NCBI RefSeq assembly: GCF_051020975.1
Contig: NW_027478158.1
Coordinates: 31,426,001 to 31,490,000 of the forward strand
Direction of reading: 5' to 3'
DNA: 64,000 bases
Origin: Osmia lignaria lignaria
Taxonomy: Eukaryota; Arthropoda; Insecta; Hymenoptera; Megachilidae
Translations under genes and position numbers: made by a program
Shown: piece after piece, positions 11,270 through 23,183 of the stretch
Numbering within the stretch: the stretch's first letter is position 1
Layout of the letters: each line of letters opens with the position of its first letter
The notes under the pieces: generated by a model
Database searches by the model: none
What the model saw: the letters and a program-made list of their open reading frames with translations, nothing else
Told to the model about the DNA's origin: nothing

Positions 11270-13845
11270 AGTAGGAAACTTAATTCTCTACAAAAAAGGT
11301 CTCTTAACATTTTGCCATAGCTCGCTTCCCTTCCGAGATATTTGCAGATTTATCTCAAGGGAAGGGGCCTGACGGACATATTTCGAGATATTTCTTCTTC
11401 TTGTTGTTCTTCTTCTGCACAGCTAAGCTGGAAGTGGCATTTGCAGCTCGCAATAGTGCAGAGTTATCTCAAAGAAAGGGGCCACGGTGTTTCTGTATCT
11501 CTATTATGTTGGTGCGGCTTCGGATCTTTTAAATATCTCGATATATCTCGAAAACTACGCATCTGATCAAAAAATATCATAGAACATAAAAAGTAGGAAA
11601 CTTAATTATCTACAAAAAAGGTCTCTTAACATTTTGCCATAGCTCGCTTCGTTTCCGAGATATTTGCAGATTTATCTCGAGGGAAGGGGCCTGACGGACA
11701 TATTTCGAGATATTTATTCTTCTTGTTGTTCTTCTTCTGCACAGCTAAGCTGGAAGTGGCATTTGCAGCTCGCAATAGTGCAGAGTTATCTCAAAGAAAG
11801 GGGCCACGGTGTTTCTGTATCTCTATTATGTTGGTGCGGCTTCGGAACTTTTAAATATCTTGATATATCTCGAGAACTACGCATCTGATCAAAAAATATC
11901 ATAGAACATAAAAAGTAAGAAACTTAATTCTCTACAAAAAAGGTCTCTTAACATTTTGCCATAGCTCGCTTCGTTTCCGAGATATTCGCAGATTTATCTC
12001 GAGGGAAGGGGCCTGACGGACATATTTCGAGATATTTCTTCTTCTTGTTGTTCTTCTTCTGCACAGCTAAACTGGAAGTGGCATTTGCGGCTCGCACTAG
12101 TGCAGAGTTATCTCAAAGAAAGGGGCCACGGTGTTTCTGTATCTCTATTATGTTGGTGCGGCTTCGGAACTTTTAAATATCTCGATATATCTCGAAAACT
12201 ACGCTTCTGATCAAAAAATATCATAGAACATAAATTGTAGGAAACATAATTCTCTACAAAAAAGGTCTCTTAACGTTTTGCCATAGCTCGCTTCGTTTCC
12301 TAGATATTTGCAGATTTATCTCAAGGGAAGGGGCCTGACGGACATATTTCGAGTTATTTCTTCTTCTTGTTGTTCTTCTTCTGCACAGCTACGCTGGAAG
12401 TGGCATTTGCAGCTCGCAATAGTGCAGAGTTATCTCAAAGAAAGGGGCCACGGTGTTTCTGTATCTCTATTATGTTGGTGCGGCTTCGGATCTTTTAAAT
12501 ATCTCGATATATCTCGAAAACTACGCTTCTGATCAAAAAATATCATAGAACATAAATTGTAGGAAACATAATTCTCTACAAAAAAGGTCTCTTAACATTT
12601 TGCCATAGCTCGTTTGGTTTCCGAGATATTTGCAGATATATCTCATGGGAAGGGGCCTGACGGACATATTTCGAGATATTTCTTCTTCTTGTTGTTCTTC
12701 TTCTGCACAGCTAAGCTGGAAGTGGCATTTGCAGCTCGCAATAGTGCAGAGTTATCTCAAAGAAAGGGGCCACGGTGTTTCTGTATCTCTATTATGTTGG
12801 TGCGGCTTCGGATCTTTTAAATATCTCGATATATCTCGAAAACTACGCATCTGATCAAAAAATATCATAGAACATAAAAAGTAGGAAACTTAATTATCTA
12901 CAAAAAAGGTCTCTTAACATTTTGCCATAGCTCGCTTCGTTTCCGAGATATTTGCAGATTTATCTCGAGGGAAGGGGCCTGACGGACATATTTCGAGATA
13001 TTTCTTCTTCTTGTTGTTCTTCTTCTGCACAGCTAAGCTGGAAGTGGCATTTGCAGCTCGCAATAGTGCAGAGTTATCTCAAAGAAAGGGGCCACGGTGT
13101 TTCTGTATCTCTATTATGTTGGTGCGGCTTCGGAACTTTTAAATATCTTGATATATCTCGAGAACTACGCATCTGATCAAAAAATATCATAGAACATAAA
13201 AAGTAAGAAACTTAATTCTCTACAAAAAAGGTCTCTTAACATTTTGCCATAGCTCGCTTCGTTTCCGAGATATTTGCAGATTTATCTCGAGGGAAGGGGC
13301 CTGACGGACATATTTCGAGATATTTCTTCTTCTTGTTGTTCTTCTTCTGCACAGCTAAACTGGAAGTGGCATTTGCGGCTCGCACTAGTGCAGAGTTATC
13401 TCAAAGAAAGGGGCCACGGTGTTTTTGTATCTCTATTATGTTGGTGCGGCTTCGGAACTTTTAAATATCTCGATATATCTCGAAAACTACGCTTCTGATC
13501 AAAAAATATCATAGAACATAAATTGTAGGAAACATAATTCTCTACAAAAAAGGTCTCTTAACATTTTGCTATAGCTCGCTTCGTTTCCGAGATATTTGCA
13601 GATTTATCTCGAGGGAAGGGGCCTGACGGACATATTTCGAGATATTTCTTCTTCTTGTTGTTCTTCTTCTGCACAGCTAAGCTGGCAGCGGCATTTGCGG
13701 CTCGCACTAGTGCAGAGTTATCTCGAAGAAAGGGGCCACGGTGTTTCTGTATCTCTATTATGTTGGTGCGGCTTCGGGACTTTAAAATATCTTGATATAT
13801 CTCGAGAACTACGCATCTGATCAAAAAATATCATAGAACGTAAAA
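11270..13845 (+). repeat. Monomers 36-43: end of the 10-mer zone
   Basis: The order is a, b, c (TTCGCAG instead of TTTGCAG near p73), h, an i/a chimera, b, c, k. Monomer 40 (12558-12879) begins as i (p89 T) and ends as a, with the switch between 12646 and 12715. Monomer 43 (13524-13845) is a new type k: c-like in its middle (p176 G, p184 C) with TCTCGAAGAAAGG near p198-210 and ACTTTAAAATATC near p256-268. Types a/b/c/k recur together at 20930-22217. Confidence 0.7.
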
Positions 13846-16099
13846 AGTAGGAAACTTAATTCTCTACAAATAAAGTCTCTTAACATTTTGCCATAGCTCG
13901 CTTCGTTTCCGAGATATTTGCAGATTTATCTCAAGGGAAGGGGCCTGACGGACATATTTCGAGATATTTCTTCTTCTTGTTGTTCTTCTTCTGCACAGCT
14001 AAACTGGAAGTGGCATTTCCAGCTCGCAATAGCGCAGAGTTATCTCAAAGAAACGGGCCACGGTGTTTCTGTATCTCTATTATGTTGGTGCGGCTTCGGA
14101 ACTTTTAAATATCTTGATATATCTCGAGAACTACGCATCTGATCAAAAAATATCATAGAACATAAAAAGTAGGAAACTTAATTCTCTACAAAAAAGGTCT
14201 CTTAACATTTTGCCATAGCTCGCTTCGTTTCCTAGATATTTGCAGATTTATCTCAAGGGAAGGGGCCTGACGGACATATTTCGAGTTATTTCTTCTTCTT
14301 GTTGTTCTTCTTCTGCACAGCTACGCTGGAAGTGGCATTTGCAGCTCGCAATAGTGCAGAGTTATCTCAAAGAAAGGGGCCACGGTGTTTCTGTATCTCT
14401 ATTATGTTGGTGCGGCTTCGGATCTTTTAAATATCTCGATATATCTCGAAAACTACGCTTCTGATCAAAAAATATCATAGAACATAAAAAGTAGGAAACT
14501 TAATTCTCTACAAAAAAGGTCTCTTAACATTTTGCCATAGCTCGCTTCGTTTCCTAGATATTTGCAGATTTATCTCAAGGGAAGGGGCCTGACGGACATA
14601 TTTCGAGTTATTTCTTCTTCTTGTTGTTCTTCTTCTGCACAGCTACGCTGGAAGTGGCATTTGCAGCTCGCAATAGTGCAGAGTTATCTCAAAGAAAGGG
14701 GCCACGGTGTTTCTGTATCTCTATTATGTTGGTGCGGCTTCGGATCTTTTAAATATCTCGATATATCTCGAAAACTACGCTTCTGATCAAAAAATATCAT
14801 AGAACATAAATTGTAGGAAACATAATTCTCTACAAAAAAGGTCTCTTAACATTTTGCCATAGCTCGTTTGGTTTCCGAGATATTTGCAGATATATCTCAT
14901 GGGAAGGGGCCTGACGGACATATTTCGAGATATTTCTTCTTCTTGTTGTTCTTCTTCTGCACAGCTAAACTGGAAGTGGTATTTCCAGCTCGCAATAGCG
15001 CAGAGTTATCTCAAAGAAAGGGGCCACGGTGTCTCTGTATCTCTATTATGTTGGTGCGGCTTCGGATCTTTTAAATATCTCGATATATCTCGAAAACTAC
15101 GCTTCTGATCAAAAAATATCATAGAACGTAAATTGTAGGAAACATAATTCTCTACAAAAAAGGTCTCTTAACATTTTGCCATAGCTCGCTTCGTTTCCGA
15201 GATATTTGCAGATTTATCTCAAGGGAAGGGGCCTGACGGACATATTTCGAGATATTTCTTCTTCTTGTTGTTCTTCTTCTGCACAGCTAAGCTGGAAGTG
15301 GCATTTGCAGCGCGCAATAGTGCAGAGTTATCTCAAAGAAAGGGGCCACGGTGTTTCTGTATCTCTATTATGTTGGTGCCGCTTCGGAACTTTTAAATAT
15401 CTGGATATATCTCGGGAACTACGCATCTGATCAAAAAATATCATAGAACATAAAAAGTAGGAAACTTAATTCTCTACAAAAAAGGTCTCTTAACATTTTG
15501 CCATAGCTCGCTTCGTTTCCTAGATATTTGCAGATTTATCTCAAGGGAAGGGGCCTGACGGACATATTTCGAGTTATTTCTTCTTCTTGTTGTTCTTCTT
15601 CTGCACAGCTACGCTGGAAGTGGCGTTTGCAGCTCGCAATAGTGCAGAGTTATCTCAAAGAAAGGGGCCACGGTGTTTCTGTATCTCTATTATGTTGGTG
15701 CGGCTTCGGATCTTTTAAATATCTCGATATATCTCGAAAACTACGCTTCTGATCAAAAAATATCATAGAACATAAATTGTAGGAAACATAATTCTCTACA
15801 AAAAAGGTCTCTTAACATTTTGCCATAGCTCGTTTGGTTTCCGAGATATTTGCAGATATATCTCATGGGAAGGGGCCTGACGGACATATTTCGAGATATT
15901 TCTTCTTCTTGTTGTTCTTCTTCTGCACAGCTAAACTGGAAGTGGTATTTCCAGCTCGCAATAGCGCAGAGTTATCTCAAAGAAACGGGCCACGGTGTTT
16001 CTGTATCTCTATTATGTTGGTGCGGCTTCGGAACTTTTAAATATCTTGATATATCTCGAGAACTACGCATCTGATCAAAAAATATCATAGAACATAAAA
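13846..16099 (+). repeat. Monomers 44-50: i/h/f/m mixture
   Basis: Monomers 45-51 match monomers 73-79 type for type at an offset of 28 monomers (9,016 bp). A private GTCTCTG in monomer 47 (15031) recurs at 24047 and in monomer 81. Monomer 47 begins as i and ends like d. Monomer 49 is type m, an h-like unit with GTGGCGTTTGC near p165-175. The i types here carry GTGGTATTTCC. Confidence 0.75.
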
Positions 16100-17709
16100 A
16101 GTAGGAAACTTAATTCTCTACAAAAAAGGTCTCTTAACATTTTACCATAGCTCGCTTCGTTTCCTAGATATTTGCAGATTTATCTCAAGGGAAGGGGCCT
16201 GACGGACATATTTCGAGTTATTTCTTCTTCTTGTTGTTCTTCTTCTGCACAGCTACGCTGGAAGTGGCATTTGCAGCTCGCAATAGTGCAGAGTTATCTC
16301 AAAGAAAGGGGCCACGGTGTTTCTGTATCTCTATTATGTTGGTGCGGCTTCGGAACTTTTAAATATCTTGATATATCTCGAGAACTACGCATCTGATCAA
16401 AAAATATCATAGAACATAAAAAGTAAGAAACTTAATTCTCTACAAAAAAGGTCTCTTAACATTTTGCCATAGCTCGCTTCGTTTCCGAGATATTTGCAGA
16501 TTTATCTCGAGGGAAGGGGCCTGACGGACATATTTCGAGATATTTCTTCTTCTTGTTGTTCTTCTTCTGCACAGCTAAACTGGAAGTGGCATTTGCGGCT
16601 CGCACTAGTGCAGAGTTATCACAAAGAAAGGGGCCACGGTGTTTCTGTATCTCTATTATGTTGGTGCGGCTTCGGAACTTTTAAATATCTCGATATATCT
16701 CGAAAACTACGCTTCTGATCAAAAAATATCATAGAACATAAATTGTAGGAAACATAATTCTCTACAAAAAAGGTCTCTTAACATTTTGCCATAGCTCGCT
16801 TCGTTTCCTAGATATTTGCAGATTTATCTCAAGGGAAGGGGCCTGACGGACATATTTCGAGATATTTCTTCTTCTTGTTGTTCTTCTTCTGCACAGCTAA
16901 GCTGGAAGTGGCATTTGCAGGTCGCAATAGTGCAGAGTTATCTCAAAGAAAGGGGCCACGGTGTTTCTGTATCTCTATTATGTTGGTGCGGCTTCGGATC
17001 TTTTAAATATCTCGATATATCTCGAAAACTACGCTTCTGATCAAAAAATATCATAGAACGTAAATTGTAGGAAACATAATTCTCTACAAAAAAGGTCTCT
17101 TAACATTTTGCCATAGCTCGCTTCGTTTCCGAGATATTTGCAGATTTATCTCAAGGGAAGGGGCCTGACGGACATATTTCGAGATATTTCTTCTTCTTGT
17201 TGTTCTTCTTCTGCACAGCTAAGCTGGAAGTGGCATTTGCAGCGCGCAATAGTGCAGAGTTATCTCAAAGAAAGGGGCCACGGTGTTTCTGTATCTCTAT
17301 TATGTTGGTGCCGCTTCGGAACTTTTAAATATCTGGATATATCTCGGGAACTACGCATCTGATCAAAAAATATCATAGAACATAAAAAGTAGGAAACTTA
17401 ATTCTCTACAAAAAAGGTCTCTTAACATTTTGCCATAGCTCGCTTCGTTTCCTAGATATTTGCAGATTTATCTCAAGGGAAGGGGCCTGACGGACATATT
17501 TCGAGTTATTTCTTCTTCTTGTTGTTCTTCTTCTGCACAGCTACGCTGGAAGTGGCGTTTGCAGCTCGCAATAGTGCAGAGTTATCTCAAAGAAAGGGGC
17601 CACGGTGTTTCTGTATCTCTATTATGTTGGTGCGGCTTCGGATCTTTTAAATATCTCGATATATCTCGAAAACTACGCTTCTGATCAAAAAATATCATAG
17701 AACATAAAA
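16100..17709 (+). repeat. 5-mer HOR, copy 1 (monomers 51-55)
   Basis: The order is j/b chimera, c, d, f, m (1,610 bp). The c unit has TATCACAAAG at p197-206, also found in copy 2. Monomer 51 has a private TTTTACCATAG near 16141-16150 instead of TTTTGCCATAG. It is followed directly by a second copy. Confidence 0.85.
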
Positions 17710-19319
17710 AGTAGGAAACTTCATTCTCTACAAAAAAGGTCTCTTAACATTTTGCCATAGCTCGCTTCGTTTCCTAGATATTTGCAGATTTATCTCAAGG
17801 GAAGGGGCCTGACGGACATATTTCGAGTTATTTCTTCTTCTTGTTGTTCTTCTTCTGCACAGCTACGCTGGAAGTGGCATTTGCAGCTCGCAATAGTGCA
17901 GAGTTATCTCAAAGAAAGGGGCCACGGTGTTTCTGTATCTCTATTATGTTGGTGCGGCTTCGGAACTTTTAAATATCTTGATATATCTCGAGAACTACGC
18001 ATCTGATCAAAAAATATCATAGAACATAAAAAGTAAGAAACTTAATTCTCTACAAAAAAGGTCTCTTAACATTTTGCCATAGCTCGCTTCGTTTCCGAGA
18101 TATTTGCAGATTTATCTCGAGGGAAGGGGCCTGACGGACATATTTCGAGATATTTCTTCTTCTTGTTGTTCTTCTTCTGCACAGCTAAACTGGAAGTGGC
18201 ATTTGCGGCTCGCACTAGTGCAGAGTTATCACAAAGAAAGGGGCCACGGTGTTTCTGTATCTCTATTATGTTGGTGCGGCTTCGGAACTTTTAAATATCT
18301 CGATATATCTCGAAAACTACGCTTCTGATCAAAAAATATCATAGAACATAAATTGTAGGAAACATAATTCTCTACAAAAAAGGTCTCTTAACATTTTGCC
18401 ATAGCTCGCTTCGTTTCCTAGATATTTGCAGATTTATCTCAAGGGAAGGGGCCTGACGGACATATTTCGAGATATTTCTTCTTCTTGTTGTTCTTCTTCT
18501 GCACAGCTAAGCTGGAAGTGGCATTTGCAGGTCGCAATAGTGCAGAGTTATCTCAAAGAAAGGGGCCACGGTGTTTCTGTATCTCTATTATGTTGGTGCG
18601 GCTTCGGATCTTTTAAATATCTCGATATATCTCGAAAACTACGCTTCTGATCAAAAAATATCATAGAACGTAAATTGTAGGAAACATAATTCTCTACAAA
18701 AAAGGTCTCTTAACATTTTGCCATAGCTCGCTTCGTTTCCGAGATATTTGCAGATTTATCTCAAGGGAAGGGGCCTGACGGACATATTTCGAGATATTTC
18801 TTCTTCTTGTTGTTCTTCTTCTGCACAGCTAAGCTGGAAGTGGCATTTGCAGCGCGCAATAGTGCAGAGTTATCTCAAAGAAAGGGGCCACGGTGTTTCT
18901 GTATCTCTATTATGTTGGTGCCGCTTCGGAACTTTTAAATATCTGGATATATCTCGGGAACTACGCATCTGATCAAAAAATATCATAGAACATAAAAAGT
19001 AGGAAACTTAATTCTCTACAAAAAAGGTCTCTTAACATTTTGCCATAGCTCGCTTCGTTTCCTAGATATTTGCAGATTTATCTCAAGGGAAGGGGCCTGA
19101 CGGACATATTTCGAGTTATTTCTTCTTCTTGTTGTTCTTCTTCTGCACAGCTACGCTGGAAGTGGCGTTTGCAGCTCGCAATAGTGCAGAGTTATCTCAA
19201 AGAAAGGGGCCACGGTGTTTCTGTATCTCTATTATGTTGGTGCGGCTTCGGATCTTTTAAATATCTCGATATATCTCGAAAACTACGCTTCTGATCAAAA
19301 AATATCATAGAACATAAAA
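17710..19319 (+). repeat. 5-mer HOR, copy 2 (monomers 56-60)
   Basis: The five types repeat in the same order as at 16100-17709. The only differences I noticed are at the first monomer: TTCATTCTC near 17720 instead of TTAATTCTC, and the copy-1 TTTTACC. The near identity points to a recent tandem duplication of 1,610 bp. Confidence 0.85.
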
Positions 19320-20929
19320 AGTAGGAAACTTAATTCTCTACAAAAAAGGTCTCTTAACATTTTGCCATAGCTCGCTTCGTTTCCTAGATATTTGCAGATT
19401 TATCTCAAGGGAAGGGGCCTGACGGACATATTTCGAGTTATTTCTTCTTCTTGTTGTTCTTCTTCTGCACAGCTACGCTGGAAGTGGCATTTGCAGCTCG
19501 CAATAGTGCAGAGTTATCTCAAAGAAAGGGGCCACGGTGTTTCTGTATCTCTATTATGTTGGTGCGGCTTCGGATCTTTTAAATATCTCGATATATCTCG
19601 AAAACTACGCTTCTGATCAAAAAATATCATAGAACATAAATTGTAGGAAACATAATTCTCTACAAAAAAGGTCTCTTAACATTTTGCCATAGCTCGTTTG
19701 GTTTCCGAGATATTTGCAGATATATCTCATGGGAAGGGGCCTGACGGACATATTTCGAGATATTTCTTCTTCTTGTTGTTCTTCTTCTGCACAGCTAAAC
19801 TGGAAGTGGTATTTCCAGCTCGCAATAGCGCAGAGTTATCTCAAAGAAACGGGCCACGGTGTTTCTGTATCTCTATTATGTTGGTGCGGCTTCGGAACTT
19901 TTAAATATCTTGATATATCTCGAGAACTACGCATCTGATCAAAAAATATCATAGAACATAAAAAGTAGGAAACTTAATTCTCTACAAAAAAGGTCTCTTA
20001 ACATTTTGCCATAGCTCGCTTCGTTTCCTAGATATTTGCAGATTTATCTCAAGGGAAGGGGCCTGACGGACATATTTCGAGTTATTTCTTCTTCTTGTTG
20101 TTCTTCTTCTGCACAGCTACGCTGGAAGTGGCATTTGCAGCTCGCAATAGTGCAGAGTTATCTCAAAGAAAGGGGCCACGGTGTTTCTGTATCTCTATTA
20201 TGTTGGTGCGGCTTCGGAACTTTTAAATATCTTGATATATCTCGGGAACTACGCATCTGATCAAAAAATATCATAGAACATAAAAAGTAGGAAACTTAAT
20301 TCTCTACAAAAAAGGTCTCTTAACATTTTGCCATAGCTCGCTTCGCTTCCGAGATATTTGCAGATTTATCTCAAGGGAAGGGGCCTGACGGACATATTTC
20401 GAGATATTTCTTCTTCTTGTTGTTCTTCTTCTGCACAGCTAAACTGGAAGTGGTATTTCCAGCTCGCAATAGCGCAGAGTTATCTCAAAGAAACGGGCCA
20501 CGGTGTTTCTGTATCTCTATTATGTTGGTGCGGCTTCGGAACTTTTAAATATCTTGATATATCTCGAGAACTACGCATCTGATCAAAAAATATCATAGAA
20601 CATAAAAAGTAGGAAACTTAATTCTCTACAAAAAAGGTCTCTTAACATTTTGCCATAGCTCGCTTCGTTTCCTAGATATTTGCAGATTTATCTCAAGGGA
20701 AGGGGCCTGACGGACATATTTCGAGTTATTTCTTCTTCTTGTTGTTCTTCTTCTGCACAGCTACGCTGGAAGTGGCATTTGCAGCTCGCAATAGTGCAGA
20801 GTTATCTCAAAGAAAGGGGCCACGGTGTTTCTGTATCTCTATTATGTTGGTGCGGCTTCGGAACTTTTAAATATCTTGATATATCTCGGGAACTACGCAT
20901 CTGATCAAAAAATATCATAGAACATAAAA
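19320..20929 (+). repeat. Monomers 61-65: h then an i-j dimer repeat
   Basis: After one h monomer, an i-j pair occurs twice (19642-20285 and 20286-20929), a 644-bp period. In the second pair the i-type unit has lost the i-specific start (CTTCGCTTCCG and TCTCAAGGG, as in type a) but keeps the i-type middle (GTGGTATTTCC, GAAACGGG). It is therefore an a/i chimera. Confidence 0.75.
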
Positions 20930-23183
20930 AGTAGGAAACTTAATTCTCTACAAAAAAGGTCTCTTAACATTTTGCCATAGCTCGCTTCGCTTCCGAGATA
21001 TTGGCAGATTTATCTCAAGGGAAGGGGCCTGACGGACATATTTCGAGATATTTCTTCTTCTTGTTGTTCTTCTTCTGCACAGCTAAGCTGGAAGTGGCAT
21101 TTGCAGCTCGCAATAGTGCAGAGTTATCTCAAAGAAAGGGGCCACGGTGTTTCTGTATCTCTATTATGTTGGTGCGGCTTCGGATCTTTTAAATATCTCG
21201 ATATATCTCGAAAACTACGCATCTGATCAAAAAATATCATAGAACATAAAAAGTAGGAAACTTAATTATCTACAAAAAAGGTCTCTTAGCATTTTGCCAT
21301 AGCTCGCTTCGTTTCCGAGATATTTGCAGATTTATCTCGAGGGAAGGGGCCTGACGGACATATTTCGAGATATTTCTTCTTCTTGTTGTTCTTCTTCTGC
21401 ACAGCTAAGCTGGAAGTGGCATTTGCAGCTCGCAATAGTGCAGAGTTATCTCAAAGAAAGGGGCCACGGTGTTTCTGTATCTCTATTATGTTGGTGCGGC
21501 TTCGGAACTTTTAAATATCTTGATATATCTCGAGAACTACGCATCTGATCAAAAAATATCATAGAACATAAAAAGTAAGAAACTTAATTCTCTACAAAAA
21601 AGGTCTCTTAACATTTTGCCATAGCTCGCTTCGTTTCCGAGATATTTGCAGATTTATCTCGAGGGAAGGGGCCTGACGGACATATTTCGAGATATTTCTT
21701 CTTCTTGTTGTTCTTCTTCTGCACAGCTAAACTGGAAGTGGCATTTGCGGCTCGCACTAGTGCAGAGTTATCTCAAAGAAAGGGGCCACGGTGTTTCTGT
21801 ATCTCTATTATGTTGGTGCGGCTTCGGAACTTTTAAATATCTCGATATATCTCGAAAACTACGCTTCTGATCAAAAAATATCATAGAACATAAATTGTAG
21901 GAAACATAATTCTCTACAAAAAAGGTCTCTTAACATTTTGCTATAGCTCGCTTCGTTTCCGAGATATTTGCAGATTTATCTCGAGGGAAGGGGCCTGACG
22001 GACATATTTCGAGATATTTCTTCTTCTTGTTGTTCTTCTTCTGCACAGCTAAGCTGGAAGCGGCATTTGCGGCTCGCACTAGTGCAGAGTTATCTCGAAG
22101 AAAGGGGCCACGGTGTTTCTGTATCTCTATTATGTTGGTGCGGCTTCGGAACTTTAAAATATCTTGATATATCTCGAGAACTACGCATCTGATCAAAAAA
22201 TATCATAGAACGTAAAAAGTAGGAAACTTAATTCTCTACAAATAAAGTCTCTTAACATTTTGCCATAGCTCGGTTCGTTTCCGAGATATTTGCAGATTTA
22301 TCTCAAGGGAAGGGGCCTGACGGACATATTTCGAGATATTTCTTCTTCTTGTTGTTCTTCATCTGCACAGCTAAGCTGGAAGTGGCATCTGCAGCTCGCA
22401 ATAGTGCAGAGTTATCTCAAAGAAAGGGGCCACGGTGTTTCTGTATCTCTATTATGTTGGTGCGGCTTCGGAACTTTTAAATATCTTGATATATCTCGAG
22501 AACTACGCATCTGATCAAAAAATATCATTGAACCTAAAAAGTAGGAAACTTAATTCTCTACAAAAAAGGTCTCTTAAGATTTTGCCATAGCTCGTTTCGT
22601 TTCCGAGATATTTGCAGATATATCTCAAGGGAAGGGGCCTGACGGACATATTTCGCGATATTTCTTCTTCCTGTTGTTCTTCTTCTGCACAGCTAAGCTG
22701 GAAGTGGCATTTCCAGCTCGCAATAGCGCAGAGTTATCTCAAAGAAAGGGGCCACGGTGTTTCTGTATCTCTATTATGTTGGTGCGGCTTCGGAACTTTT
22801 AAATATCTTGATACATCTCGAGAACTACGCATCTGATCAAAAAATATCATAGAACATAAAAAGTAGGAAACTGAATTCTCTACAAAAAAGGTCTCTTAAC
22901 ATTTTGCCATAGCTCGCTTCGTTTCCGAGATATTTGCAGATTTATCTCAAGGGAAGGGGCCTGACGGACATATTTCGAGATATTTCTTCTTCTTGTTGAT
23001 CTTCTTCTGCACAGCTAAGCTGGACGTGGCATTTACAGCTCGCAATAGTGCAGAGTTATCTCAAAGAAAGGGGCCACGGTGTTTCTGTATCTCTGTTATG
23101 TTGGTGCGGTTTCGGAACTTTTCAATATCTTGATATATCTCGAGAACTACGCATCTGATCAAAAAATATCATAAAACATAAAA
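20930..23183 (+). repeat. Monomers 66-72: a-b-c-k-l plus two divergent units
   Basis: Monomers 66-69 repeat the a-b-c-k order that ends the first zone. Monomer 66 has TTGGCAG at 21001-21007 in place of TTTGCAG. Monomer 70 is type l (CTCGGTTCG, TTCATCTGC, GGCATCTGC and ATTGAACCT), found again as monomer 87. Monomer 71 has AAGATTTTGCC and GATACATCTC. Monomer 72 has GTTGATCTTC, GCGGTTTCGG and TTTTCAATATC; its close relative is monomer 90. Confidence 0.75.

Noticed and set aside
13558..13824. Minus-strand 88-codon open frame, also at 21930-22196 and 27404-27670
   Set aside because: It occurs only in k-type monomers, where chance substitutions remove stops on the complementary strand. It has no recognisable domain or separate support.
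22272..22282. RNA polymerase III B box in GGTTCGTTTCC (monomers 70 and 87)
   Set aside because: It is one base off the B-box consensus, found in only two monomers, with no convincing A box or tRNA fold nearby. It arises from a single substitution in the common CTCGCTTCG.
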